A stretch of DNA of 64,000 nucleotides from Bathynomus jamesi. Taxonomy: Eukaryota; Arthropoda; Malacostraca; Isopoda; Cirolanidae. The notes under the pieces are model-generated. The model made no database searches. It worked only from the letters and a program-made list of their open reading frames with translations, and was not told the DNA's origin. The position numbers were made by a program, and so were the translations under genes. Positions 55,283-64,000 of the stretch are shown here, piece by piece. The stretch lies in the NCBI GenBank assembly GCA_023014485.1, contig JAJOZX010000997.1:325001-389000 (forward strand). Direction: 5' to 3'. Position 1 is the first letter of the stretch. Each line of letters opens with the position of its first letter.

Positions 55283-58200
55283 AAGGTGGGAGAAAAGTCT
55301 AAGGATTTTATACATACAAATAATTTGTTAATAAATAAATAAATCTCAATGATGTATCTGCAGTGTGCGCGATACTTTTCAAAGCAACTATTCAAAGCCA
55401 GGAATGATCCTAGGCTAGAACAGGAAGGCTCTGGACCTTAGCCCCAGTCAGCGCCATGTCAGTAAGAATAGAATACAGCAATAAAGAAAAAGTGTATCTT
55501 GTATCCTGGGCTATTTCGTATAATAACTGTGAAGAAAGTTTGCGTTCATTTCAAGAAAAATATAATAAACCACCACCAAATACAACCACTCTTCGATACT
55601 GGAAGCTCAAACTTTTGGAAACAGGGAGCCTGGTAAAAGATCGTCCAATAAGCGGAAGGCCAGTAGACAAAAGGAGACAACAATAAAGAAAATGTCCTGG
55701 CTAGTTTTAAAGTCGATCCAACAACTTCAAAAGTCGAGGAAGAATTAGGTATTCCGAAATTTTCACTTGCGAAAATATTGAAATCACAGGGGTACCACGA
55801 CTACAAACCCATTTACTCTCAACTCACATACGACGATGATTCTGAAAGACGGCTGCAGTTTGCTGAAACAATGAGACAAAAGTTCAACAGTGATCCAGAT
55901 GTGCTTCGAAAGATCAAATTTTCAGATGAATGTGTCTTCGGTTTAACGAGTAAAGGAAACAAACACAACGTTCAGTACTAGGAGAAAAAGAAATCCCAGA
56001 ATACGATTGGGTAAAGTCGTTAAAATGGTTATACTAACAGTTTTTAACAGTTTGGGTGTGCATTGGTTATTTAGAACTCGTTTCCTTTGGCATATCGAGA
56101 GATACAATGGATGGAAAACGCTGCCGCCAGGTATTGGGGGACAAAGTTTTGACACAGTTAACTAATGGCGTTGGAAGGAATTGGCTTTATCAACATGATG
56201 GAGCGCCGCCACATTACTCTGCAGCTGCCTGTGAGATTCTAGATACCAACGTTGAAGGAAGATGGCTTGGGCGGCGAGGTCCCATCGAGTGGCCAGCCAG
56301 ATCACCCGATTTGACCCCATGTGATTTCTGGATTTGGGCTTATTTGCGTCACAAACTCTACACTCCTAGTCCCATCTATCCAAATGTGAATGTCCTTGGC
56401 CGCAGAATAGATGAAGAACTAAAAAGGATCCCACTCAATATGTTCAGAAGAACAATGAAGAGTTTCACAGGGAGAACCCACAAATGTATCATAGCGGATA
56501 GAGAATTCTTTCAAGATTAAATTACAATTTAACAAAATTTTTTTGTTTTGTTTTGTTTGATTTGTTTCATCATTTGAACACTTATCTGTATAATGTTGTT
56601 GACTAAATAGTTGTATGTATATAATCCTCATAGACTTTTCTCCCATCCTGTATAGTGTATGTATACACGAATCTTCATCCTTTTTTCGATATATATATAT
56701 ATATATATGTATATCAAAATTTTGATCTGGATTCAGAGGTCTAACGACCTGTGTCCAAAATCTACATAAGTAAAGTAAGTAAAAGCTTAAAAGTAGCATG
56801 AAAATTGCGATGAAGCTATTATATTTTAATTTAATAAAAGGAAATTAATATTGTCAAAGAATATAGAGTTGGACCTTTAATTAAAGCTACTAGAAAAACA
56901 ACCGAGTTATAGTTTAACATTTACAATCAGCTCACGAAGCACTTAAACGCACCTTTACAGATTTTATTTACTTGAAACTCACGAAGCAGTTAAATTTCAA
57001 ATACAACTTGTCACATTTTTTTTTACCTATCGTGGACTACCGATACGGAGCTAAAGATTTTGATGGCTACATTCTTTAATAAGTTTATTCAGCTTCATTT
57101 TTTTCATTCCACGAAAGTGTATAAAACTCTGTAGAAACGTGTTGGGAATTGGTTTACTTGTAGACTTCAATGACAAGGAAGGCTACTAATCCATGCTTCT
57201 ATAAAATTTTATATTTTTCTAATAGCCAGAAAAGCCAGCAAATTAACAAATTCAAGAAAGAAAGCAACCATCAAAATTTTGTGTTTCACATCCCAAGTAG
57301 GGTTGCACCGATTAATCGGTTGACAATCGGTAATCGGCCATATCGGCCATTTGCCGATTAATCGGTCATCGGCTTTTTTTTTTTGCCGATTAATCGGTTT
57401 TCATACTCGGTCATCTTTGTTTATTACATTACAGAAATTGCATCCCTGGTTTAAGAATTTCAGTTATCCTAGACATGGAATGAACGTAAATAATATTTTG
57501 CTTGTTTTTTATTAAATATTTTCTACCAATTTGCATTGTTTGGAGAATAATAGGCAGAGTATTATTGAATTAATTTACTCCATTATCACTCCATTTATTA
57601 AAACAAAAAAATTATTGTACCTTACTGAACAAAAATCCATTTAAGCTTTCCTGTTGCAAAACAAAAGTGGCCTTAACCTACTCTCTAACGATAAACAAAA
57701 TTGAGATGGAAACATTGCATAGGGTGCATTTGCAAATAATTTTGTTATTTTTATCTACTTTAAAGTATTTCCATGCAATGCTTGGAGCCATAAGGGCTTT
57801 ATGTTATTTAAATTTGTAACAAAAATATAAAATTTCTTGGCAACTTTCATTAAAATGCTTAATTTAATCTGTAAAAGAAATTAAAGAATTAGAATATGTA
57901 AATAGTTTTAGAAATATTAGATTAATATTAGATAAAAAAAATATTAGATATTAGGCCTACGTTTTATATTCTGTGCTCCTATTTACCAGTATAATAGGTA
58001 TAAGCGGCGTAATTCAGTAACCATATAGTGCTATACACTTATACAGTATATAAAAAGAATTATCGGCCGATTATTTTAGGCCGATTAATCGGTAATCGGT
58101 AATCGGCTAATTTGCTTATCGGTGCAACCCTAATCCCAAGACCAATGGGCCAATTTAATTGCTTCGTGTTTAACATCCAAGTTTTCTGGAGATAAATTGG

Positions 58201-59730
58201 GTTAATTTATTTTGGGGGGGGGGGGGGGGGGGGGGGGGGGCAACTGATTTGGAAATTTGGAAAAAAAAAAGTTACTTAAAACACTCCAGGGATCTCAGAG
58301 GGTGTTGTCACCAAGTTTTCCCGAAAATCGGTCCCGTCGTTTGGACTTGAAAAGGAGGGAGGGAGACAGACCCACAGTGAATTATGGTACGATGATAAAT
58401 TGATACTCATATTTTGTCCGTCTCTCTTCCGCAGCCAATACAGCTGCAGTCACTCCTCGTGGCACTAATTCAATCAATTTATTTATGGTGTCTTGGGTGA
58501 TGTTCCAGCTTTGTACAAAATTTCATACTCGTTTGTTAAATCGAGCAAAATCCAGTCAGTCAATAAATTTACAAAATACCACAGCCATCAAAATTTTGAG
58601 CTTCACATCCAAAGCCAGAGATTAAATTTGTGAAACTGCATTTAAAATTACTCAGCTTAAATAGATATTACTCTCTCATTGGTTGAAAATTTTGTTTCGA
58701 CTCCGTGCCTGATGTCTGTATTGTCTTTTGTGTTCCAAACAAATTTATTTCGGACTCACCACTAATCATAGCTTTTTACCTATCTTCAGCAGTAAAATAC
58801 TTATATTTTCTGGTCAACTACATGAAAAAAAGAAAAAAAAATATCCGAAGAAAATATAAAAAAGTAACTGCAGCGGCAGTGGGTCAGGAATTATAAGGGT
58901 TTTACTTCTGAAGACTGGTTCAATCCTTTTCACAAATGTGTTCAAAATGGATTTGTTTGGTGCACACTTAAGACTACATCAGGTGTGTGATTTATGGGAA
59001 AATAACTTTGCAGTGTATAAAACCTTTTGTGAAACATTCTGTGAACTCCATAATGTTATGTGGTTGTTTCAGTGGGTATCGTAAAAATCAGTTGTACCAT
59101 GAAAAAACAATACTCTTCCATTTTAATTAACCTTGTCATACCAAGTGGTCAACGTCCAGACCTGAATCGAACTAAGCATTTATGGACGTTGTTTACACCT
59201 GAAAAGCGAAAGGGCAATCCTAACTACCCAAATGATCCGTATACAATGATTATTAATAAACTGATTAAATCAGTGTCATCCGAGTGACTACTGTATGAAC
59301 AGCAAAAGGGAGACATACAAAATACGAGTTTATAGCCTTAATAAATTAATGGTCCAACCTGATATTCTTTAATATTAAGTATTCATTTCGTTTTGTTATA
59401 AATTATGAACTAATAAAGATTCATCATATTTTTTCCACGTTATTTTCAAGCTGTTCTGAAAAATGGAAGTGATTACACATATATTATATATATAAATAAA
59501 CAAACAAAGAAGAAAACCTAAATCTATAACTAGAAAAAACAAGATTAATAAATTCAAAATTTACACTGTAATAATTTTTAATTAACACACACTACACACT
59601 AACCTGTTATCACCGAAACACTTACCTCTGTGTGGATTATACAAAGACAAATTAGTGTCGAGTAGATCCTCAGCTTTGGTAATCTCTGATGAGTGACAAG
59701 TTTCAGACATGCACACTTTGCACAACATTT
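46693..59730 (-). CDS. Arg/Ser-rich and proline-rich protein gene (three exons)
   Basis: Complement of join 46693-48340, 50559-50910, 59626-59730. Splice borders and phases agree at both junctions, giving 700 codons with ATG at 59728-59726 and stop TAA at 46695-46693. The order is a short Cys-containing start, Ser/Pro-rich acidic linker (EEDLSDWEGGRED), Arg/Lys cluster, RS-dipeptide region ending RGRKRRRSGSSES, a helical region with ELFKEHGAAYEVYLEVPE and MWQKYWKLCIENIKGKDW, then a long proline-rich tail ending NTILNLAKQSTHKN. RS regions are typical of nuclear RNA-processing proteins; the role here is inference. I do not recognise the orthologue. Confidence 0.7.
48450..49846 (+). mobile_element. 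Mariner element in an intron of the RS/Pro-rich gene
   Basis: 1,397 bp. Inverted ends TCAGGTTGCAACA and TGTTACAACCTCA, extending to ATTCTGCTCGA. TA flanks at 48448-48449 and 49847-49848. It lies in the intron between 48340 and 50559, opposite to the host gene. Confidence 0.92.
48685..49720 (+). pseudogene. Mariner transposase (DD34D type), inactivated
   Basis: ATG 48685 (MEPTKEHIRHVMLYEFHKGS). Helix-turn-helix TVRELGLQLGVSHITIHRHL and the mariner block WVPHDLSQ are intact. Frames change near 48770, 49070, 49130, 49210 and 49530. The second catalytic Asp is in FDQDNAHPHTA. HPPYSPDIAP is followed by TTT ACT where the usual SDYHLF should be, so the third Asp is lost. The tail RWEEVIEKEGNYIDD ends near 49718. 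Confidence 0.92.
49867..50089 (+). mobile_element. Tc1 deletion derivative, 223 bp
   Basis: The ends CAGAGGGTTGACAAAAATAG and its inverted partner finishing CAACTCTCTG are flanked by TA. The short interior keeps only the end of a Tc1 transposase (NEMPERVSALRNAKGKATPF, stop), followed by an AT-rich tail. It lies 20 bp from the mariner at 48450-49846. Confidence 0.85.
50559..50910 (-). CDS. RS/Pro-rich gene, middle exon (RS domain)
   Basis: Acceptor TTTTTCAG at 50911-50918 and donor GTGAGT at 50553-50558 (minus strand). Phase 1 at entry, two bases at exit. It encodes DSNHLPAVVSVTPVPPPSS, EEDLSDWEGGRED, RRHRKRKDL, then Ser and RS repeats. Reading on without splicing gives TAG two residues after PKG, so the donor matters: with it, the split codon becomes Tyr and joins exon 46693-48340. 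Confidence 0.8.
50911..52795. other. RS/Pro-rich gene intron sequence
   Basis: AT-rich with no recognised repeat, exon or RNA gene. (TA)n occurs at 52796-52822. Confidence 0.5.
53253..53413. mobile_element. Fold-back element family K, copy 3 (left arm lost)
   Basis: Contains the conserved centre GGCCTCTTTGCGAGTGACCC and CCCACGTCGGGCTAACATC, and the right arm to TGCACGGTCTGTG. The left arm is absent. A (TG)n/(TA)n compound microsatellite follows directly at 53408-53556. Confidence 0.85.
53408..53556. repeat. (TG)n-(TA)n-(CA)n compound microsatellite
   Basis: Symmetrical order TG, TA, CA, filling the gap between fold-back copy 3 and the Tc1 element at 53557. Confidence 0.96.
53557..55190 (+). 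mobile_element. Fish-like Tc1 element
   Basis: About 1.63 kb. Inverted ends read CTACCAGTCAAAAGTTTAAG and its partner CTTTTGACTGGTAG, very like the CTACCAGTCAAAAGTTTGGA ends known from fish Tc1 elements. A microsatellite lies on each side. It encodes one Tc1 transposase. Confidence 0.93.
53987..55030 (+). pseudogene. Tc1 transposase (DD34E), frameshifted
   Basis: ATG 53987 (MGVKARLTTEKRQSTVTLRN), paired helix-turn-helix with GRPR-type AT hook (RSGRPRTTTD), and LTAPEIKAQLN. Then LWTDKSKFEVFGS in a shifted frame (about 54440), GGESVMVWGCFAG, MQQDKDPKNTS (second Asp), a TAA at 54749-54751, and EWPAQSPDLNPIELVWDELD (Glu present). The tail VERMPRICSAVIAAGGGYFD ends at 55030. At least two frameshifts and one stop make it inactive. 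Confidence 0.92.
55190..55280. repeat. (TG)n microsatellite, about 90 bp
   Basis: Pure (TG)n squeezed between the end of the Tc1 at 53557-55190 and the start of the element at 55281. Confidence 0.98.
55281..56650 (+). mobile_element. DD41D-type Tc1/mariner element 3
   Basis: The ends CCAAGGTGGGAGAAAAGTCT and AGACTTTTCTCCCATCCTG are inverted relatives. It encodes a transposase of the same broad class as elements 1 and 2 but with a different N-terminus. It directly abuts a (TG)n tract. Confidence 0.88.
55456..56520 (+). pseudogene. Transposase of element 3, broken
   Basis: ATG 55456 (MSVRIEYSNKEKVYLVSWAI). Frame changes near 55680 and 56000-56050 and a TAG at 55979-55981. KFSDECVFGL holds the first Asp, YQHDGAPPHYS the second and RRGPIEWPARSPDLTPCDFW the third. 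The spacing between the last two is 41 by count. It ends CIIADREFFQD at 56520. Confidence 0.9.
56651..57297. other. AT-rich spacer
   Basis: A short (TA)n at 56691-56712, otherwise no recognised feature. Confidence 0.5.
57298..58132. mobile_element. hAT-like MITE (ATCGG-rich), 835 bp
   Basis: The ends TAGGGTTGCACCGATTAATC and the inverted CGGTGCAACCCTA. A perfect 8-bp duplication ATCCCAAG at 57290-57297 and 58133-58140. Many ATCGGT/CCGATT motifs in both subterminal regions. No transposase. Confidence 0.95.
58212..58240. repeat. Poly(G) run
   Basis: More than 20 consecutive G. No function suggested. Confidence 0.9.
58241..58986. other. Unassigned intron sequence
   Basis: Contains no recognised repeat or gene. 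It lies within the long first intron of the RS/Pro-rich gene model. Confidence 0.45.
58987..59290 (+). mobile_element. Very decayed Tc1-like relic
   Basis: VVVSVGIVKI resembles the GGGSVMVWG block in order and spacing, and SGQRPDLNRTKHLWTLFTPE resembles SPDLNPIEHLW. No inverted ends were found. Weak call. Confidence 0.3.
59626..59730 (-). CDS. RS/Pro-rich gene, putative first coding exon
   Basis: The acceptor-like TGCAAATTTTTCAG precedes 59730 on the minus strand, and a strong donor GTAAGTG follows 59626. The ATG is two bases inside the exon. It encodes 34 residues beginning MLCKVCMSETCHSSEITKAE with several Cys and His that could bind zinc. Its last base plus the first two of exon 50559-50910 make Val. 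The link to the downstream exons rests on phase alone, and another frame is open. Confidence 0.5.
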
Positions 59731-60293
59731 CTGAAAAATTTGCATCTGATTAACTCCTTTCTAACAAATAACTGAGGCGCTAACCCTTGGTTTATATTCA
59801 AGATTCGATAACACAAAGGTCGCAATGTTGCTTACTGAACAGGGAAACACATTGAGCATTCTCGGGTTAATAATAAATCACCTAACTACAGCTTCTAATC
59901 ACTAACAAATTTACCTTTAATAAATAACTGTTCATATTAGCAACAGCATTAATATATAAGCAGTGGCAACTACTATTAAGGGCCTATATATTTTAACGGC
60001 AAGCATTATTTGTAAACTGTTATTTATGTTAATCTACTGTTTGTGTTTATTAATTTTCTTCTTCTTAAGGTATACTTACTTTTATGTAGATGCCATTGCA
60101 CAAAAATTTATATACAAAATGTCACACAACACGTTTTTAAAAAATAAGTGTACATTTTTATTTAGCTTTCAGAAAATTACAGAAAATTAAGTTTCTTTAC
60201 AAGTTTATAATTCACTGCAAACTATTTTACTCTATTATTATTATTATTATCACTACTAGATTTAGGATAATATATATATATATATATATATAT

Positions 60294-60560
60294 ATTTCAA
60301 CTGCAAACAACACACAGTATAATTAACGTAAAGAACGACGCTTGTATGGAAGAACGTCCCGCGCAAGATGAGGAGGGAGAACGAACAAATGAAAAAATGA
60401 GGCAACCACCCGGGAATCGAACCCGGGATCTTCCAAATGCCGGTCAGATATGATAACCACTACACCATGGGCCTCACTCAATCAGAAGTCGTAATTCTCC
60501 TACATACGCGCAGAAACCAATGCCCTGAGTGAGCACCTCTCGCATGCCGCACATATATAC
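60294..60560 (-). repeat. 267-bp repeat unit with tRNA-like core, unit 1
   Basis: The minus strand of 60401-60473 is 73 nt with GTGTAGTGGTTATCA (box A-like) and GGGTTCGATTCCC (box B-like). It most resembles a Glu-type tRNA, but the acceptor and anticodon stems do not pair properly, so it is a pseudo-tRNA or SINE head. It begins ATTTCAACTGCAAACAACAC and ends CCGCACATATATAC, where unit 2 begins immediately. Confidence 0.82.
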
Positions 60561-60813
60561 ATTTCAACTGCAAACAACACACAGTATAATTAACGTAAAG
60601 AACGACGCTTGTATAGAAGAACGTTCCGCGCAAGATGAGGAGGGAGAACGAACAAATGAAAAAATGAGGTAACCACCGGGATCTTCCGATTGCCGGTCAG
60701 ATATGATAACCACTACACCATGGGCCTCACTCAATCAGAAGTCGTAATTCTCCTACATACACGCAGAAACCAATGCCCTGAGGGGGCACCTCCCGCATGC
60801 CGCACATATATAC
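60561..60813 (-). repeat. Tandem repeat unit 2
   Basis: Nearly identical to unit 1 but lacks about 13 bp around GGAATCGAACCC, destroying the box B-like motif. A third partial unit starts at 60814 (ATTTCAACTGCAAACAACAC to about 60847). An inverted fragment (GCGGAACGTTCTTCTATACA) follows at 60848-60882. Confidence 0.88.
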
Positions 60814-60907
60814 ATTTCAACTGCAAACAACACACAGTATAATTAACGCGGAACGTTCTTCTATACAAGTGTCGTTCTTGACATTAGTTATATATATATA
60901 TATATAT

Positions 60908-61151
60908 ATAGACCGTGCATGGAACAAAAAACTCTTCTGGGAAAATTAAATTCACTATAGTCCAAATAAGTAATGGTAAATGACAAACACTATAGTTTTT
61001 TCTTTTTCAAGAATATTTTGGGGCCTCTTTGCGAGTGACCCATTGCCCACGTCAGGCTAACATCATGAAAAAGAAAAAAACTATGGTGTTTGTCATTTAC
61101 CATTACTTATTCAGACTATAGTGGACTTAATTTTCCCAGAAGAGTTCCTTG

Positions 61152-61155
<4 letters not shown>
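60908..61155. mobile_element. Fold-back element family K, copy 4
   Basis: Both arms are present (GACCGTGCATGGAACAAAAA; CCCAGAAGAGTTCCTTGTTC), as is the centre GCCCACGTCAGGCTAACATC. (TA)n flanks both sides (60890-60908 and 61156-61228). Confidence 0.88.
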
Positions 61156-61229
<74 letters not shown>

Positions 61230-61230
<1 letters not shown>

Positions 61231-62377
61231 TAGGCAAAAATAAGGGGAGACCTCGAGCTTTGGCTGTAAAATCCAAAGTTATGGTCAGATTTCAATACTT
61301 TTTTCACACCCTACACCTAAGTAAATTTCCTATACGATGAGCGGACTTCAAAGAAAACAAATGAAAATTATGGATTTATCAAACATTTCTTTATGCCACT
61401 GGAAATTCTCCATTTACACTACTTCTGCATTGTCGGGTCGGCAAAAAAAAATGGAGACCTTTTAAATCCTTCGTATCTCGGCAAATACGGTGCATAGAAC
61501 CATGAAATTTTAGTATGTTAGTACTAGGTCATTTTATGGTTTGTATTAGGGATGCACCAGAACTTAGTTCCGGTCGGAACCTCAATTTTTATGAAATTCC
61601 GGTTCCGACCGGAACCAGAACTTTTCAAGGTGAATCTTATCTTGAAGCATTGTTGTATTCCTATATAAAAAACTGTATTAAAAAGTGGTAAAGCACATAA
61701 AACAAAGTGGCCTACTTGAACTTCATTTCACGGCTTTACTTTTAGAAATTAGTTTAAAAACCGAGACAAAGACCAATAATATCATACCAGCATTTCTGGG
61801 CGTCCTATGAAACATTTTTTTTTCGTTGTTTAAGCAGCACTTAAAGTCCCGGTTCTGGCCGGAACTTGATATTCTGGTTCCGGTGCATCCCTAGTTTGTA
61901 TACCACCTTTTAGCATGTCCTGTTTTATCAATTTTGTTGAGAAGCTTGTCCAAACCTCCTACAGTTTGCTTACGTTAATTAAAATCGCTTTAATTATCGC
62001 AAGATTTTTCTGGAATATTTGCCATAAATCCAATTTCTCAGCTAAAATGCTAAAAGATGGCAAACAAACCATAAAATTACCTAGTACTAACATACTAAAA
62101 TTTCATGGTTCTATGTACCATATTTGCCGAGATATGAAGGATTTAAAAAGTCTCCCTTTTTTTTTTTTTTGTCCACCCAACAATGCAATAGTAGTGTAAA
62201 TGGAGAATTTCCAGTGGCATAAAGAAATGTTCAATAAATCCATAATTTTCATTAGTTTCCCTTGAAATCCGCTCACCGTATAGGAAATTTACTTACGTGT
62301 GGGGTGTGAAAAAAAATATTGAAATCTGACCATAATTTGGATTTTACAGCCAGTTCGAGGTCTCCCTTTTTATCTCG

Positions 62378-62380
<3 letters not shown>
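61230..62380. mobile_element. Large inverted-repeat element, nested hAT MITE
   Basis: Arms of about 330 bp (61230-61545 plus 61902-61920; 62040-62380) share AGTACTAACATACTAAAATT, ATTTCATGGTTCTATG and GAGACCTCGA-type ends in inverted order. A central spacer of about 120 bp encodes nothing recognised. Both ends abut (TA)n. The left arm is interrupted by the MITE at 61547-61893. Confidence 0.82.
61547..61893. mobile_element. hAT-like MITE (CCGGAACC-rich), 347 bp
   Basis: The ends TAGGGATGCACCAGAA and TTCTGGTTCCGGTGCATCCCTA inverted, with a perfect 8-bp duplication GTTTGTAT at 61539-61546 and 61894-61901. It is inserted inside the left arm of the larger inverted repeat, so it is younger than that element. 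Confidence 0.93.
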
Positions 62381-62472
<92 letters not shown>

Positions 62473-62482
62473 CAACACACAC

Positions 62483-62551
<69 letters not shown>
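62381..62551. repeat. (TA)n with two (CA)n islands
   Basis: About 170 bp of (TA)n with ACACACAC interruptions. Open Ile-Tyr frames through it are repeat artefacts. Confidence 0.97.
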
Positions 62552-62554
<3 letters not shown>

Positions 62555-63228
62555 CCTAACATATCCAGCTTTTCGACGAAATGTCTTCAAAATATCAATT
62601 TCAAATTAGTACAACATTTAACTGCGTTTTCTGGCATTTTTTACTTTTGTCACTTAGCCACTTCTTCCAGGAGGGGCTCATATATTACGAAAAGGTTTCA
62701 CAACAATTTAAAACTTTTTTGCACAGACACTACATGTATACATTAACAAACTGCAATTCCACGAGTTTGGAGCAACGCTTCAACCCGAGACCAGAAACAA
62801 GGATCCCAGTTCAAACAAATCATACAATCATCAGTCATACCTTCCCGTATATTTAGTAATAATAATAATAATATGAATAATAATAATAATAATAATACCT
62901 TCACTTCTTCCACCGACATATTCACTACCATACATTACCATACACCCTTTCCACAATTATATAACTGCTATTTCTCTCTAGATGACTACTGTACTGTACT
63001 TTTTCTACTTTCAAATCCAATTACTTTTTTCAGTGTACATCTCATGATCATTCTTAATTCAATTTTACAGTTTGTTTTGAGTTTTCTGCTTCGCTAATTT
63101 GATTTTTATGTTTAAATGTAGCTCCAAAACTTCATTTTTTTTTTCTCAATTTTCAAATATTTTGGTGAGATGAAGTGTTAAAGACACCAGTCTGTAGTTT
63201 TTTTTGCTTGAAAATTTTTTTTTCCCAT
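62552..63228. other. AT-rich sequence, nothing recognised
   Basis: Includes a short (AAT)n at 62858-62898. No gene or mobile element ends identified. Confidence 0.5.
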
Positions 63229-63395
63229 GTTTTAACCTCCTTCGCAACATTTAAGGTCGTATTATGGAGGGAACCTACAGCTTTACGCGAGATTCGAACC
63301 ACAGGTCGTTACATAATGTGGAAGCAAAGTACGATACTCGATCCAACTACAATCAAGATCCCTTATTGCTTAATTTCGCTGATCAATGGGACATT
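63229..63395 (-). mobile_element. 5S rRNA-derived SINE, copy 3
   Basis: The minus strand begins ATTGATCAGCGAAATTAAGC and GATTGTAGTTGGATCGAG (5S-like). It has GTGGTTCGAATCTCGCGT (box B-like), and ends GCGAAGGAGGTTAAAA. The same order as the copy at 18294-18460. Confidence 0.78.
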
Positions 63396-64000
63396 GGCTA
63401 CAACAGAACCTCTTTTTGCTCGAGATCTATCTCCTCATTTATGAATTGGAACAATGTTCGCTCTCTTTGGGATGACCAATATTTCTCCTGTCCAGAGATC
63501 CTCTCTATATCCAATTATCGAATGCAGGGACATAGCTATTTCATTTTTAGAGATCTTAATCAGTGAAGAGTTCCATTTGTCTGGACTCGTTTCTGAATAG
63601 GATTCCAGTTGTACTGTAGCTCGCGCTATATCTTCTGGTACAAACTCGTCAGTTCATTTTTTTTTTAAACAAACCTGCCAACATTGGAAAATGAAAATGC
63701 GTATCATTATGCAAGCGCCGAAGGCACGAGGCAAATCTAGTTGGGGAGGGCATGTCCCCAGGGAAAAATGTTTAAAACTGATACTGATCGTGCATTCTGG
63801 TGCATTTTCAAGAGTTACTTTTTTCTGTAAGCAACAATTCTTACGTTACTTTTTCTCAATATTTTTCCTTTTTTCTCCAGTTTCTCAGATTTCTATGTAA
63901 CATTTAAAACTTTACTGTTGTGTCATGTTTCGGAATAACAGTCTTAGGACTTGAAGTGACAGGTTAACTAATGAGGCGGCTTTGGCTGCACAATTCGCTT
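63396..64000. other. Unassigned window end
   Basis: No recognised gene or repeat. Open frames here are short and without splice support. Confidence 0.45.

Noticed and set aside
60401..60473. Functional tRNA gene on the minus strand
   Set aside because: Boxes A and B look good, but the acceptor and anticodon stems do not pair and the unit is tandemly repeated, so I treat it as a tRNA-derived repeat.
62273..62609. Open frames rich in Ile-Tyr and Thr-His
   Set aside because: They are translations of (TA)n and (CA)n; similar artefacts occur at 22143-22506, 53337-53610, 55171-55395 and 61116-61340.

Overview
This window looks like a repeat-rich stretch of an invertebrate animal nuclear genome, most likely an arthropod and possibly a decapod crustacean. 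The taxonomic guess is an inference. It rests on spliced genes with long transposon-filled introns, long (TA)n/(AG)n/(TG)n microsatellites, CR1/Jockey-type LINEs, several Tc1/mariner families, and SINEs derived from tRNA and 5S rRNA. No bacterial-style operon, CRISPR array or viral gene was seen.

Two host genes can be assembled from split exons because splice sites and reading phases agree. The first is on the + strand, about 10.7 to 40.0 kb. It encodes a C2H2 zinc-finger protein of ten in-window exons (529 codons plus stop) with about nine complete or near-complete fingers and a Gln/His/Ser-rich tail. Several fingers are completed only across exon junctions, which is strong evidence for the chain. 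The second is on the - strand, 59.7 to 46.7 kb. It has three exons (700 codons) encoding an Arg/Ser-rich, then helical, then proline-rich protein that I do not recognise by name; a nuclear RNA-related role is inference only.

Region by region: 1-5.4 kb holds two nearly identical LINE copies in inverted orientation around a 105-bp palindrome with an (AG)n core. 5.5-6.8 kb is a broken DD41D Tc1/mariner element. 7.3-11.3 kb holds hAT-like MITEs with 8-bp target duplications. 13.1-15.9 kb, inside a zinc-finger intron, holds a Tc1 element with an internal deletion, a nearly intact DD41D element and a dimeric tRNA SINE. 18.7-32.5 kb, the largest intron, holds a deletion relative of an unfamiliar DNA transposon, several fold-back elements, a truncated LINE on the - strand, and a LINE whose ORF1 is split by a 3.2-kb full-length copy of that transposon type. 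33-38 kb holds a second copy of that LINE carrying a hAT MITE, plus 5S-derived and dimeric tRNA SINEs. 38.2-40 kb has the last zinc-finger exons. 40-46.7 kb is mostly unexplained, with a hAT MITE and an unrecognised broken coding segment. 48.4-50.1 kb, in an intron of the second gene, has a mariner and a short Tc1 deletion derivative. 53.5-56.7 kb has two more Tc1/mariner elements, one strikingly similar to fish Tc1. 57-64 kb has two hAT MITEs, tandem tRNA-like repeats, a large inverted repeat and a 5S-derived SINE.

Outside the two genes nearly everything is mobile DNA. The most interesting items are the unfamiliar TA-flanked DNA transposon (25126-28317) and its relative (18738-19925), the 5S-rRNA-derived SINE family, the dimeric SINE whose 3' end resembles the resident LINE tail, and a fold-back family that sits next to dinucleotide microsatellites in every copy.
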